From: Burkholderia paludis
Lineage (GTDB): Bacteria > Pseudomonadota > Gammaproteobacteria > Burkholderiales > Burkholderiaceae
Direction: 5' to 3'
Assembly: GCF_000732615.1 (NCBI RefSeq)
Contig: NZ_JPGL01000036.1
Coordinates: 1 to 64,000, forward strand
Length of the DNA: 64,000 bases
A program made the translations under genes and the position numbers. The notes under the pieces are model-generated. The model saw only the letters and a program-made list of their open reading frames with translations. It was not told where the DNA came from and ran no database searches. Below are positions 24,584 through 36,274 of this stretch, piece by piece (the stretch's first letter is position 1; each line of letters starts with the position of its first letter).

Positions 24584-25696
24584 TCATGCGCAGCACGCGA
24601 GCAGCGGCTCCTGCGCGAACTCGATGCCGGACACCGGCGCATGCCCTCGCCGCCGCGCGCGCACCGCGTGCGCGAGCGTCTCGAGCAGCCGTGCGGTATC
24701 GGCGAACGACAGGCACGCGTCGGTAATGCTCTGCCCGTAGCGCAACGGGATGCCGGGCACCAGGTCCTGGCGCCCTTCGATCAGGTTCGACTCGATCAGC
24801 ACGCCGACGATGCGCGTATCGCCGGCCGCGACCTGCTCGGCGACATCCGCGCCCACACCGAGCTGATTCCGGAACTGGCGGCGGCTGTTGCCGTGACTGA
24901 CGTCGATCATCACGCGCGGCGCGATGCGCGCGGCCGCCATGCGATCGCATGCGGCCGCCACGGCGGCCGCGTCGAAATTCGGCTCGCGCCCGCCGCGCAG
25001 CACGACGTGCGTATGCGGATTGCCGGGCGAGGCTGCCGCGCATAGCCGGCCGCCCGCATCGACCGACAGGAAGCGATGCGCGCGCGCGGCCGCGCACATC
25101 GCATCGACGGCCACCTGCACGTTCCCGTCGGTGCCGTTCTTGAAGCCGATCGGGATCGGCAGCGACGACGCCAGCTCGCGATGCACCTGCGATTCCACGG
25201 TGCGCGCGCCGATCGCCCCCCACGCAACCAGGTCGGCCAGATAGCGCGGCGACAGCGGATCGAGAAACTCGGTCGCCGCCGGCATTTCCGCACCGTTGAT
25301 GTCGCACAGCAGCGCGCGGGCCGTGTGCAGCCCTGCATCGATCCGCTCGCTGCCGTCCAGCAGCGGATCGTTGATGAGCCCCTTCCAGCCGACCGTCGTG
25401 CGCGGCTTCTCGAAGTACACGCGCATCACGATTTCCAGCTCGTCCTCGAATCGCGCGCGCTGCAGCGCGAGCCGCGCCGCATAGTCGCGTGCGGCGTCCG
25501 GATCGTGCACCGAGCACGGGCCGACGATGACCACGAGACGATCGTCCGCGCCGCCGAGCACGTCGACGATCGCACGGCGGGTCGCATGAACCGTACGCGC
25601 CGCGCGCAGCGTCGGCTGCAGCGCACCGGCCAGATCCACGGGGGACGGCAAGTGCAGCACGGCGTCACGGTTCGTCATCCTGGCGTTTGCATGCAT
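24584..25696 (-). CDS. aroG: 3-deoxy-7-phosphoheptulonate (DAHP) synthase, class I (AroG type)
   Basis: A 370-residue enzyme that condenses phosphoenolpyruvate with erythrose-4-phosphate, the entry step of the shikimate pathway. Motifs: IVGPCSVHD, MRVYFEKPRTTVGWKGLINDP, GARTVESQVHRELAS, GFKNGTDG, RGG..PNFD, and MIDVSHGNS, which together hold the metal ligands Cys, His, Glu and Asp. The start ATG 25696 has AGGAGGG just upstream. Burkholderia carries other housekeeping DAHP synthases, so this is likely an extra, possibly dedicated copy. It is divergent from the thioesterase-shikimate kinase operon with a shared 381-bp regulatory region. Confidence 0.92.
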   Translation of the reverse strand: MHANARMTNRDAVLHLPSPVDLAGALQPTLRAARTVHATRRAIVDVLGGADDRLVVIVGPCSVHDPDAARDYAARLALQRARFEDELEIVMRVYFEKPRTTVGWKGLINDPLLDGSERIDAGLHTARALLCDINGAEMPAATEFLDPLSPRYLADLVAWGAIGARTVESQVHRELASSLPIPIGFKNGTDGNVQVAVDAMCAAARAHRFLSVDAGGRLCAAASPGNPHTHVVLRGGREPNFDAAAVAAACDRMAAARIAPRVMIDVSHGNSRRQFRNQLGVGADVAEQVAAGDTRIVGVLIESNLIEGRQDLVPGIPLRYGQSITDACLSFADTARLLETLAHAVRARRRGHAPVSGIEFAQEPLLACCA

Positions 25697-26077
25697 GGGG
25701 ACTGCCCTCCTGTCGATAATTCGCGGGATTTTTTACTACAGCGCGACTTTATTGAATGCCGCTTTCCAGGCGCAACTGACATATTTACCAGTTTCTAATT
25801 CATAACCTTATGAATGACGAATATAAGGCGGAATAAGACAATTGCGGTATTTAAGATGCCTTTTTTCGCATTGTGATAATTGAGATCGCGTACTTTTCAA
25901 TCGGTAATAACCAGACGTCAAGGGCTGCGCTGGAGTCCAGATGCTACGGGCCTTCTGAGCCGGTCGCTATTCGTTCTGATAGTGGCGGCCCGATAGGTGT
26001 TCGATTAATTTTCGGATGCCTGATAGGCCAATCAGGTACGAATATATAAATCAACCAAGTCATTGCGGAGAGTCACC
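25697..26077. other. Shared regulatory region between DAHP synthase and thioesterase genes
   Basis: A 381-bp gap, distinctly AT-rich (about 25730-25910 and 26000-26065), with no gene. It holds a lux-box-like dyad (26018-26037, separate entry) and a weaker CTG-N10-CAG element at 25925-25940. TATATAAA at 26043-26050 could be a -10 for the plus-strand operon. Both divergent units must start transcription here. Confidence 0.6.
26018..26037. promoter_or_regulatory. lux-box-like dyad upstream of the thioesterase operon
   Basis: GCCTGATAGGCCAATCAGGT contains the CCTG-N10-CAGG frame of lux boxes with perfect outer arms CCTGAT/ATCAGG, and matches 12 of 20 positions of ACCTGTAGGATCGTACAGGT. It ends 40 bp before ATG 26078. 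A complete LuxR receptor is encoded 9 kb away in the same locus. Its centre is only about 19 bp from the nearest -10-like box, closer than in luxI-type activation. Confidence 0.45.
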
Positions 26078-26488
26078 ATGTCGAAGCGTCATTACGAAAC
26101 GCCCATTCACGTCAAGTATCGCGATACGGATTCGATGGGGCATGTGAGCAGCCCTGTTTATTACGACTATCTGCAGCATTCGTACCTCTGCTACATGTTC
26201 GACCTGCTCGGCTTGCCGCGCAGCGAGAAGCTGCCGCACATCATGGTGAAGACGCAGTGCGAATACCTCGCACCGGCGCAGTTCGGCGACAACCTGACGA
26301 TCCGGTCGAGCATCGTGCGCTTCGGCAGCAAGAGCTTCGATCTCGAGCACCTGATGGAGCGCGACGACCAGACCATCGTCGCGCGCGGCATGTCGACCCA
26401 CGTGATGTTCGATTACGAGAGCAACACGACGCTGGCCGTGCCGGACGAATTCAAGACGCGGGTGCTCGAGTTCCAGGGTTCGCTGTGA
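26078..26488 (+). CDS. Acyl-CoA thioesterase, 4-hydroxybenzoyl-CoA thioesterase family
   Basis: A 136-residue hot-dog-fold thioesterase. It starts at ATG 26078 with GGAG 9 bp upstream. The family active-site motif is HVKYRDTDSMGHVSSPVYYDYLQHS, with the catalytic Asp in RDTDSMGHV and the N-terminal His/Tyr pattern of the group. It should hydrolyse an aryl- or acyl-CoA to the free acid. First gene of an operon with an unknown protein and a shikimate kinase, which makes an aromatic acyl-CoA substrate attractive. TdaD of tropodithietic acid synthesis belongs to the same broad family. Confidence 0.88.
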   Translation: MSKRHYETPIHVKYRDTDSMGHVSSPVYYDYLQHSYLCYMFDLLGLPRSEKLPHIMVKTQCEYLAPAQFGDNLTIRSSIVRFGSKSFDLEHLMERDDQTIVARGMSTHVMFDYESNTTLAVPDEFKTRVLEFQGSL

Positions 26489-26516
26489 TGCGCGCGCGCC
26501 ATTTCGGGAGCGACAC

Positions 26517-27164
26517 ATGAGCGCCGCGGTGGCGCGTGCGCGGCGCCGGATCGGCGCGATCGTCGAGCGCCGCGACGATCGCGCGATCGTGATCGTCCGG
26601 CATGCCGCACAGACGCTGCTCGAGCCGGCCGCGCTCGCGCGGCACCATGCACTCGTCAGCCGCCACGAGGACGAGCTGGAGGTGCTGCTGCAGCCGGTCG
26701 GCGGCGCACACGACGGCGTGCGGCCGCTGCTCGGGCGGCTGCGGGAAGCCGGCGTGAGCGTCGCGCTCGATGCGGCGACGCTCGATCACGACGCGTCGCT
26801 GCTCGAATTCGCGAGCTGGATCATGCGGCGTGCGGCGTCCGGCGACACGGCGGCGCCGCGCGACGATGCGGCCGTGCCGAGCGGCGGGTCGTTTTGCGGC
26901 CTGGTGGTGCGCTGGCGCGACCTGTGCAACGGGTGGCGGCTGCCCGGGCGCAGCGAGACGGTCGGGCCTACGTCGCCGGCCATCGTGGCGGATGCGGCCG
27001 AGCACATCGCGACCGGCGATCCGGACGAGCCGGTGCTCGGCGCGCTGCTCGACGCCGACGACGCGTCGACCGGCGCGGCCCTCGACACGCTGTCGGACGC
27101 GGTGCGGGCCCGGCGCATCTGCATGGCGACGCGGGCCCGCTGGCCGCTCGCCCGCCGGCTATGA
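26517..27164 (+). CDS. Unrecognised 215-residue protein between thioesterase and shikimate kinase
   Basis: A soluble protein starting at ATG 26517 with GGGAG 8 bp upstream, 28 bp after the thioesterase. The frame ends in an ATGA overlap with the kinase start, so it is translated with it. The N-terminal half (RIGAIVERRDDRAIVIVRH, HEDELEVLLQPVGG, GVRPLLGRLREAGVSVALDAATLDHD) alternates strand and helix like an alpha/beta domain. The C-terminal half is Ala/Asp-rich with SFCGLVVRWRDLCNGWRLPG. There is no signal peptide or TM. I do not recognise a family. Its placement implies a role in the same shikimate-linked pathway. Confidence 0.75.
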   Translation: MSAAVARARRRIGAIVERRDDRAIVIVRHAAQTLLEPAALARHHALVSRHEDELEVLLQPVGGAHDGVRPLLGRLREAGVSVALDAATLDHDASLLEFASWIMRRAASGDTAAPRDDAAVPSGGSFCGLVVRWRDLCNGWRLPGRSETVGPTSPAIVADAAEHIATGDPDEPVLGALLDADDASTGAALDTLSDAVRARRICMATRARWPLARRL

Positions 27165-27724
27165 GCGCGGTCGTCGCGGCGGCCGGCTCGTGCGCCCTGC
27201 CCGAGCGCGTCTTCCTGGTCGGCATGATGGGGGCCGGCAAGTCGACGCTCGGCCGGGCGCTCGCGGTATCGCTCGGCTGGGCGTTCGCCGACTGCGACGA
27301 CGAGATCGAGCGGCGCACGGGCCGTTCGGTCCCCGTGCTGTTCGACATGGTCGGCGAAGGCGGCTTTCGTCTGCTGGAGACGCATATCGTCGACGAACTG
27401 ACGCAACGCCCGAACGTCGTCGTGGCGACCGGCGGCGGTGCGGTCCTGAATCCCCGCAGCCGTGCGCGCCTGAGCGAGCGCGGCTGCGTGATCTATCTGC
27501 ATGCGGACCCGGATGCGCTGTGGCGCCGCACGCGCGACGACACGCGGCGGCCGCTGCTGCAGGTGGCCGAGCCGCGGCACACGCTCGCCGCGTTGTACCG
27601 GATGCGCGATCCGCTGTATCGCGAATGCGCGCATGCGTTCGTCGACACGACCGCGCATGGCGTCGCGCGCGTGACGGCCGACGTGTTGACGGTGCTGCAT
27701 GCGCGGATGAACGCGCCGGCGTAA
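27161..27724 (+). CDS. aroK: Shikimate kinase
   Basis: A 187-residue P-loop kinase that phosphorylates shikimate at the 3-hydroxyl. Motifs: Walker A VGMMGAGKSTLG, the shikimate-binding Asp in FADCDDEIERRTGRSV, GEGGFRLLE (substrate Arg), VVVATGGGAVL (Walker B-like Gly triplet), DDTRRPLL (lid Arg) and RMRDPLYRECA (conserved Arg). All key residues are present. The start overlaps the preceding stop (ATGA). It is outside the usual aroKB context, so this is probably a second copy serving a dedicated aromatic pathway together with the DAHP synthase across the divergent promoter. Confidence 0.9.
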   Translation: MSAVVAAAGSCALPERVFLVGMMGAGKSTLGRALAVSLGWAFADCDDEIERRTGRSVPVLFDMVGEGGFRLLETHIVDELTQRPNVVVATGGGAVLNPRSRARLSERGCVIYLHADPDALWRRTRDDTRRPLLQVAEPRHTLAALYRMRDPLYRECAHAFVDTTAHGVARVTADVLTVLHARMNAPA

Positions 27725-28443
27725 CGGTGCGAACGGCGCGCGGATCGGGCGGCCGCGTCCCTGCCCGCGAATCGGCGGCGAGCTACGCAGGTACGGGGCG
27801 GACGTCGCGCATCAAGGCGCGTTTTGGAAACGGCGAGTTTGGATTCACGATAAAGCTATTGTGATAAGAAAAGTTATCTTGATGGATCGATATGCTGCGC
27901 AATATCCGGCAGACGACAACTGCCCGGTCGATGCCGATACGACGCATTCCGCGTGACTGACGGCCCGCGAACCGGGTGCGCACGGTCGATGGACTGATCG
28001 GGATCAGTGATTGCAGGCGTCGCCGCCCGGAAGGCGGGCCGGGTGACGACGCCGCCTTTTTGGCGGGACCGGTCGATGCGACGCGCCAGACGTCGTGTAT
28101 GGATCCGCCTGCCCGGCCGGCGAAGCGGCGACGCCCTGCGAGCGCAGGACGGCATGCAAACGACCCGACTGTTTCGATCGTTGCAACGATCCGCCCGCTA
28201 TACGAAGCCGATGCGATTTCCGCGCCGCGTCCATCGTGACGCCGGCAGACGCCGCGTCGTGACACGCGACGACCTCGCACCCAAGCGCCACCTCCGGGCC
28301 CCATGGCGGACGCCGTCCGGCAGGCGGTTGATTCGTCCTGCGGACAGTGATAGCTTCCGAACCAGGATCATTGCGCGGCCCTGCACGCCGATTCCCGCTG
28401 CCGCATTGGTATTCGCCCGTTCGAAGGGGGGAAATTGAAGCGA
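27725..28443. other. 719-bp intergenic region, no gene seen
   Basis: No coding sequence is convincing on either strand. A short AT-rich stretch (about 27830-27905) may hold promoter elements, but none is clear enough to place. The final 20 bp contain the ribosome site (AAGGGGGGA, 28425-28433) of the hybrid kinase. Confidence 0.6.
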
Positions 28444-32310
<3,867 letters not shown>

Positions 32311-32331
32311 GCGCGCGCGGCGCGGGGGCGC

Positions 32332-32808
32332 TCAGGGCCGGCCCGGAGCGCGCCCCGACGCGTCGAGCCCGGCCGCAACGCCGGCCGCCGCACCGTGCGT
32401 GGCCATCTGCCGCATGAACTCGAGCCCGGGGGCGATGGTCATCGCCCATGCAATCTCGACCTTGGCGTCGTAATGGTGCGCGTCCAGTTCGCGAACCGTC
32501 GCGAGGATCGCGGATCGCCACGCATTGAACATCGCTTCGGGGATGCACAGCCTGGCAGGCCCGTGCTCGATCGCGATGCGTTCGAGGTAGTCCGACGTGA
32601 CCTTGGTGTGGTACAGGGTCAGCAGATGAAAGAACGACTTGCGGGCCAGTTGCTGGTGGCGCGTCATTTCGGTTTGGGCAAACTTCTCGCGAATGTCGTC
32701 CGAGGACGCGAGAAAGTTGTCGTAGAAGCGCTCGAAAAAACGCGCACCGTTATCGTCGCCGGTGACGCGGCGATAGCTTTCCTGAAAGATCTCTTCGTAG
32801 TTCGTCAC
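32332..32808 (-). CDS. Single-domain globin
   Basis: A 158-residue haem-binding globin. The GTG start at 32808 is preceded by GGAGG 5 bp upstream and overlaps the stop of the anti-sigma-type kinase gene (GTGA), so the two are translationally coupled. Globin features are FFERFYDNFLASSDDIREKF (A-B helices), then YLERIAIEHGPARL, in which H82 is the probable proximal haem ligand, and MFNAWRSAILATVREL (G helix). Binding of O2 or NO could feed a gas signal into the partner-switching module encoded upstream. It is the terminal gene of that operon. Confidence 0.8.
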   Translation of the reverse strand: MTNYEEIFQESYRRVTGDDNGARFFERFYDNFLASSDDIREKFAQTEMTRHQQLARKSFFHLLTLYHTKVTSDYLERIAIEHGPARLCIPEAMFNAWRSAILATVRELDAHHYDAKVEIAWAMTIAPGLEFMRQMATHGAAAGVAAGLDASGRAPGRP

Positions 32809-33317
32809 GCTCCCTCCGCGCCGCCGGTCGCCGGATCGTGCTTGACGAGCCGCAACCGGTTGATTCCGAGACGCCGCCGGTACGAGACCGCGTCGACGCA
32901 TGCGTAAAGAATGCCGAGCCCCATGCCCCGCTCGGGCAGGCGTTCGATATCGGCGGGGTCGAACGCGGGAGTCGGGTGATGCCGGTCGAACAGCCCGTCC
33001 GGCGCGGCCTGCCCCGCGTCGAAAAGATCGACGACGATGCGGCGCGGCTGAATGCGCAGCGCCAGCACGATGCCGAAATCGGGATGTGCGCCGCGGGCGC
33101 ATGGCTGCACGGTCGCGGTTCCGCCATGCCGTATCGCATTGGATGCGGCTTCCACGATCGCGAGTTCCAGTTGATCGACCCAGGCGGGCGCCGCCGCGTC
33201 GCGACCGCATTCGGCACGCACCCACTGCGCGATGCCGCGCAACGCATCGAGCCGCGCGGGAAAGCGGGCCCGGCTGGGGGGCGCGGAGCGACCGGAGGAG
33301 GCCTGTCGGGTAGTCAT
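32805..33317 (-). CDS. Anti-sigma-factor-type serine kinase (RsbW-like HATPase)
   Basis: A 170-residue GHKL ATPase of the RsbW/SpoIIAB type; start ATG 33317 (MTTRQASSG). The N box is LELAIVEAASNAIRHG, the G1-type region IVVDLFDAGQAAPDG, and the G2-type ERGMGLGILYACVDAVSYRR. Such kinases phosphorylate a STAS antagonist on serine and bind a sigma factor or other partner when the antagonist is phosphorylated. The cognate antagonist is the next gene upstream (33349-33687). No sigma-factor gene is present in the window, so its regulated partner may be an enzyme or a distant sigma factor. Confidence 0.85.
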   Translation of the reverse strand: MTTRQASSGRSAPPSRARFPARLDALRGIAQWVRAECGRDAAAPAWVDQLELAIVEAASNAIRHGGTATVQPCARGAHPDFGIVLALRIQPRRIVVDLFDAGQAAPDGLFDRHHPTPAFDPADIERLPERGMGLGILYACVDAVSYRRRLGINRLRLVKHDPATGGAEGA

Positions 33318-33348
33318 GCGGAATCCGCGTTCGGTCGGGTGGCCGGTG

Positions 33349-33687
33349 TCACGTGCGCCAATACGCGCAGGCGGCATCGAAATCGGCAACGATGCGGAAC
33401 ACGCGATCCATGCGCGTGAGCTTGAGCAGCGTGCGGACCGCGTCGGACGCGCCGCACAGGACGATATCGCCCTGCCCGTCCAGCGCCTTGACCCCGGACA
33501 CCATCGCGCCCAGCCCGCTGCTGTCGACGAACGCGACCTGCTGCAGGTCGAGCACGATCTTGCGTGCGCCCTGTCGCACGAGGTCGAGGAGTTCGTCGCG
33601 AATGCGCGGCGCCACGAACGTATCGAATCGCGTGACCCGTATCTTCATCAACGTGATGTCGTCCAGCGCCGTCGTTTCCGTCAACAC
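33349..33687 (-). CDS. STAS-domain anti-sigma-factor antagonist (RsbV-like)
   Basis: A 112-residue STAS protein. The GTG start at 33687 has GGGGGGA about 4-9 bp upstream. The phospho-acceptor region is VAFVDSSGLGAMVSG with S56/S57, exactly where SpoIIAA-type proteins are phosphorylated. Dephosphorylation by the PP2C protein encoded upstream should let it bind and inactivate the RsbW-like kinase encoded downstream. Gene order phosphatase-antagonist-kinase-globin, all on the minus strand with short gaps, is a complete partner switch. Confidence 0.9.
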   Translation of the reverse strand: MLTETTALDDITLMKIRVTRFDTFVAPRIRDELLDLVRQGARKIVLDLQQVAFVDSSGLGAMVSGVKALDGQGDIVLCGASDAVRTLLKLTRMDRVFRIVADFDAACAYWRT

Positions 33688-33724
33688 GATTCCCCCCAGT
33701 CAGTTGCCGCCCCGGCAGTCGGCG

Positions 33725-34906
33725 TCAGTGGACGCGTTTCTGCAGGGCGAGTACCGAAATGTCGTCGTCGAACTCGGCGGATTCCGCGCCGCGCCATTCG
33801 TGCAGCCTTTGCCGCAACGCGTCCAGCGTGTCGCGCAGCGGCGCACCGGCGTGTTCGGACAGGAACCGTTCCAGGCGCGCGTCGCCGAACTGCTCGCCGG
33901 TCGGGTCCATGCATTCCGTCACGCCGTCCGAATACAGATAGAGCCGGTCGGACGGCTGCAGCGAGAACGGAACGGTGTCGTAGTCGCACGCCTCGATCAG
34001 CCCGACGGGAAACCCGCCGTCGCCGAGCCGCGTCACGTGTCCGTCGGCGTTCACCAGCAACGGGTGCGTGTGCCCGGCCTGCGTGAGCCTGCCCTCGCCG
34101 GTGCGCGTATCGATCACGCCGTACGCCATCGTGAAGTAGGTGCCGTCGGACAGTTCGCGGGCCAGTTGCGCGTTCATCCGGCTGACGACCGCGGACGGCT
34201 CGCGCGGCGCGCTTTCGTCGCTGCGCTCCGATTCCCGGCTCAGCAGGCGGTTGACGATCACCGACAGCATCGCGGCGGGCACGCCGTGGCCCGCGACGTC
34301 GATATCGTAGAAGATCACGTGCCCGCCGGCGGCGGCCTTCACGTTCAGCATGTCGCCGGAAAGGTAGGCCGACGGGATGAACAGCCATTCGCAGTCGAGC
34401 CCGTCGAACGCCAGATCGGCCGGGGGCAGCATCGACTGCTGAACGGTGGCGGCCGCCTGCAGGTCGTTGCGGATCTGCTGGTACGCGGTGGCGAGATGCC
34501 GGTTGCGTTCGGCCAGCGCCGCCTCCAGCGCGATGACGCGCTGCCCGGCGCGCAGGCGCACGCGCAGTTCGTTGACGTCGACGGGCTTGGTCAGGAAATC
34601 GTCCGCGCCCGCCTCCATCCCGTCCACGAGCGACTCGGAACCGTCCCGCGCGGTCAGGAGAATGACGTAGATGTACCGTCCGAGCGACTCCTCCCGTATC
34701 GAGCGGCACAGCGCCGGGCCGTCCAGTTCCGGCATTTCCCAGTCGCTCACGACCATCGCGATCTCCGGCCGCTCGCGCAGCAGCGCCAGCGCCTGCGCGC
34801 CGTCCTCCGCTTCGATGATGCCGAAGCCGAGCTTGCCGAGCGTGCGCGAGAGCAGCAGCCGGTAGTTCGGGGAATCGTCGACGATGAGAACGAGAGGGGG
34901 ATTCAT
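33725..34906 (-). CDS. Response-regulator PP2C phosphatase (RsbU-like)
   Basis: A 393-residue protein starting at ATG 34906. The N-terminal receiver (LVLIVDDSPNYR, phospho-acceptor D55 in VVSDWEMPELDG, Lys in FLTKPVD) is followed by a coiled linker (about 130-165) and a C-terminal SpoIIE-type PP2C phosphatase. The latter carries LSGDMLNV (Asp metal ligand), FYDIDVAGHGVPAAML (DxxGHG motif, here D-V-A-G-H-G), LYLYSDGVTE and EFDDDISVLAL. Phosphorylation of the receiver should switch the phosphatase, which then dephosphorylates the STAS protein. A soluble hybrid kinase/Hpt set at 40-42.7 kb is a possible phosphodonor. An inverted repeat lies 29 bp upstream of the start. Confidence 0.93.
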   Translation of the reverse strand: MNPPLVLIVDDSPNYRLLLSRTLGKLGFGIIEAEDGAQALALLRERPEIAMVVSDWEMPELDGPALCRSIREESLGRYIYVILLTARDGSESLVDGMEAGADDFLTKPVDVNELRVRLRAGQRVIALEAALAERNRHLATAYQQIRNDLQAAATVQQSMLPPADLAFDGLDCEWLFIPSAYLSGDMLNVKAAAGGHVIFYDIDVAGHGVPAAMLSVIVNRLLSRESERSDESAPREPSAVVSRMNAQLARELSDGTYFTMAYGVIDTRTGEGRLTQAGHTHPLLVNADGHVTRLGDGGFPVGLIEACDYDTVPFSLQPSDRLYLYSDGVTECMDPTGEQFGDARLERFLSEHAGAPLRDTLDALRQRLHEWRGAESAEFDDDISVLALQKRVH

Positions 34907-35221
34907 GGAGCCCGTTCGTTGGGAATGGTGACGGCATGCCCGTGATCGGGCATGGGCCGGCCTTCTGCCGCTGACGCCATGCTGCATGCCGCGGGCCGGC
35001 AACGGCACGCGTGGTCGACGCGCCGCCCGGCCGTACCGGTCGCGGGTGCCCGCGCGATGTACCGCGCGCCCCGCCGCGTGCCCCGCGATGGCGGACACGC
35101 CCGTATTTTTATAGCAATTGTCCCGGACCATCAAGATGCCGTTCGCCGCGCAACCGGCCGAACGTCGACCGCCCGCCGCGCGCCGGACGGCACGAAGCGG
35201 CCGGCCGCGTGCCGTGCGCCG
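34907..35221. other. Intergenic region upstream of the partner-switch operon
   Basis: A 315-bp gap between the partner-switch operon and the galU stop. It contains the inverted repeat annotated at 34935-34954. On the minus strand TATAAA lies near 35108-35113, with TTGATG 15 bp further upstream, a possible promoter for the phosphatase gene. No gene is seen. Confidence 0.5.
34935..34954. promoter_or_regulatory. 8-bp inverted repeat upstream of the PP2C phosphatase gene
   Basis: CATGCCCG-TGAT-CGGGCATG is a perfect 8-4-8 inverted repeat ending 29 bp before the ATG at 34906. It could be an operator or a leader hairpin affecting translation of the partner-switch operon. Confidence 0.4.
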
Positions 35222-36232
35222 TCACACGACCTCGGGACAGGCGGCTTCGGCCGGGGATGCGGGCCGTTCGCCGGCAACCGCCACCGTGCCGCGATCGTCC
35301 CGGCCGTCGGCCGGCACGGGCCCGCAGGCGCGGCGTGTCCGGCCGGCCGGGGCGCGGGCGCGCGCGCCGAGGTACGCATCCAGGTACGCGCCGAATTGCG
35401 CGGCCACTTCCGGGTGCCGCAACGCGAACTCTACCGTGGCCTTCAGGTACCCGAGCTTGCTGCCGCAATCGAATCGCTGGCCCTGGTACTGGTAGGCCAG
35501 CACCTGCTCGTCGGCGAGCAGCGACTGGATCGCGTCGGTCAGCTGCAACTCGCCGCCCGCGCCCGGCCGCAACGCGCGCAAGTGGTCGAAGATGCGCGGC
35601 ATCAGGATGTAGCGGCCGACGACGCCGAGATTCGACGGCGCGGCTTCCGGCGCCGGCTTCTCGACGATCCCCGACAGCTTGACGATCGAATCGCCGCAGG
35701 CCTTGCCGGCGACGACGCCGTACGCGCGCGTATCGGCGGGCGGAATGGCCTCGATGCCGATGATCGAGCTGTGGTAGTGATTGAACACCGTCATCATTTG
35801 CCGCATCACGGGCGGCGTGCCGTCGAGCAGGTCGTCGGCCAGGATGACGGCGAACGGATGGTCGCCCACCAGCTTTTGCGCGCACAGCACGGCATGGCCG
35901 AGACCGAGCGCTTCCGGCTGGCGCACGAAGAAGAAATCGACGTCGCGCGGCTTGATGCTGCGCACCGCGTCGAGCAGCGCGGTCTTGCCCCGGCTCTCGA
36001 GTTCGTTTTCCAGCTCGTAGGACTTGTCGAAGTGATCTTCGATCGCCCGCTTGCCGCGGCCCGTCACGAAGATCATTTCCTTGATGCCGGCCGCCATCGC
36101 CTCCTCGACCGCATACTGGATCAACGGCTTGTCCACGACCGGCAGCATTTCCTTCGGGCTTGCCTTCGTCGCGGGCAGGAAACGCGTGCCCAGCCCCGCG
36201 ACCGGAAAGACGGCTTTCGTTACCTTGAACAT
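35222..36232 (-). CDS. galU: UTP-glucose-1-phosphate uridylyltransferase
   Basis: A 336-residue enzyme making UDP-glucose, the activated sugar for exopolysaccharide and LPS. Motifs: KAVFPVAGLGTRFLPATKASPKEMLPVVDKPLIQYAVEEA (nucleotide-binding loop and catalytic Lys), AVILADDLLDG (metal Asp), GVVGRYILMP and FDCGSKLGYLKA. The catalytic core ends near residue 290. A Pro/Arg/Ala-rich tail of about 45 residues follows that is not usual in GalU and may be disordered. It lies 42 bp downstream of the large sugar-transferase fusion gene in the same direction, at the edge of the exopolysaccharide cluster, and is likely its dedicated UDP-glucose source. Confidence 0.95.
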   Translation of the reverse strand: MFKVTKAVFPVAGLGTRFLPATKASPKEMLPVVDKPLIQYAVEEAMAAGIKEMIFVTGRGKRAIEDHFDKSYELENELESRGKTALLDAVRSIKPRDVDFFFVRQPEALGLGHAVLCAQKLVGDHPFAVILADDLLDGTPPVMRQMMTVFNHYHSSIIGIEAIPPADTRAYGVVAGKACGDSIVKLSGIVEKPAPEAAPSNLGVVGRYILMPRIFDHLRALRPGAGGELQLTDAIQSLLADEQVLAYQYQGQRFDCGSKLGYLKATVEFALRHPEVAAQFGAYLDAYLGARARAPAGRTRRACGPVPADGRDDRGTVAVAGERPASPAEAACPEVV

Positions 36233-36274
36233 GATTCCCCCTTGTGTCGGTGCAACGATGTCGATGTGATCCGC

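Noticed and set aside
28435-28437. TTG start for the hybrid kinase
   Set aside because: It is only 1-2 bp from the ribosome site; ATG 28444 has correct spacing.
35100-35150. Sigma-54 promoter (TGG...TTGC) upstream of the phosphatase operon on the minus strand
   Set aside because: Twelve, not ten, bases separate the GG and GC elements, which is incompatible with RpoN recognition.
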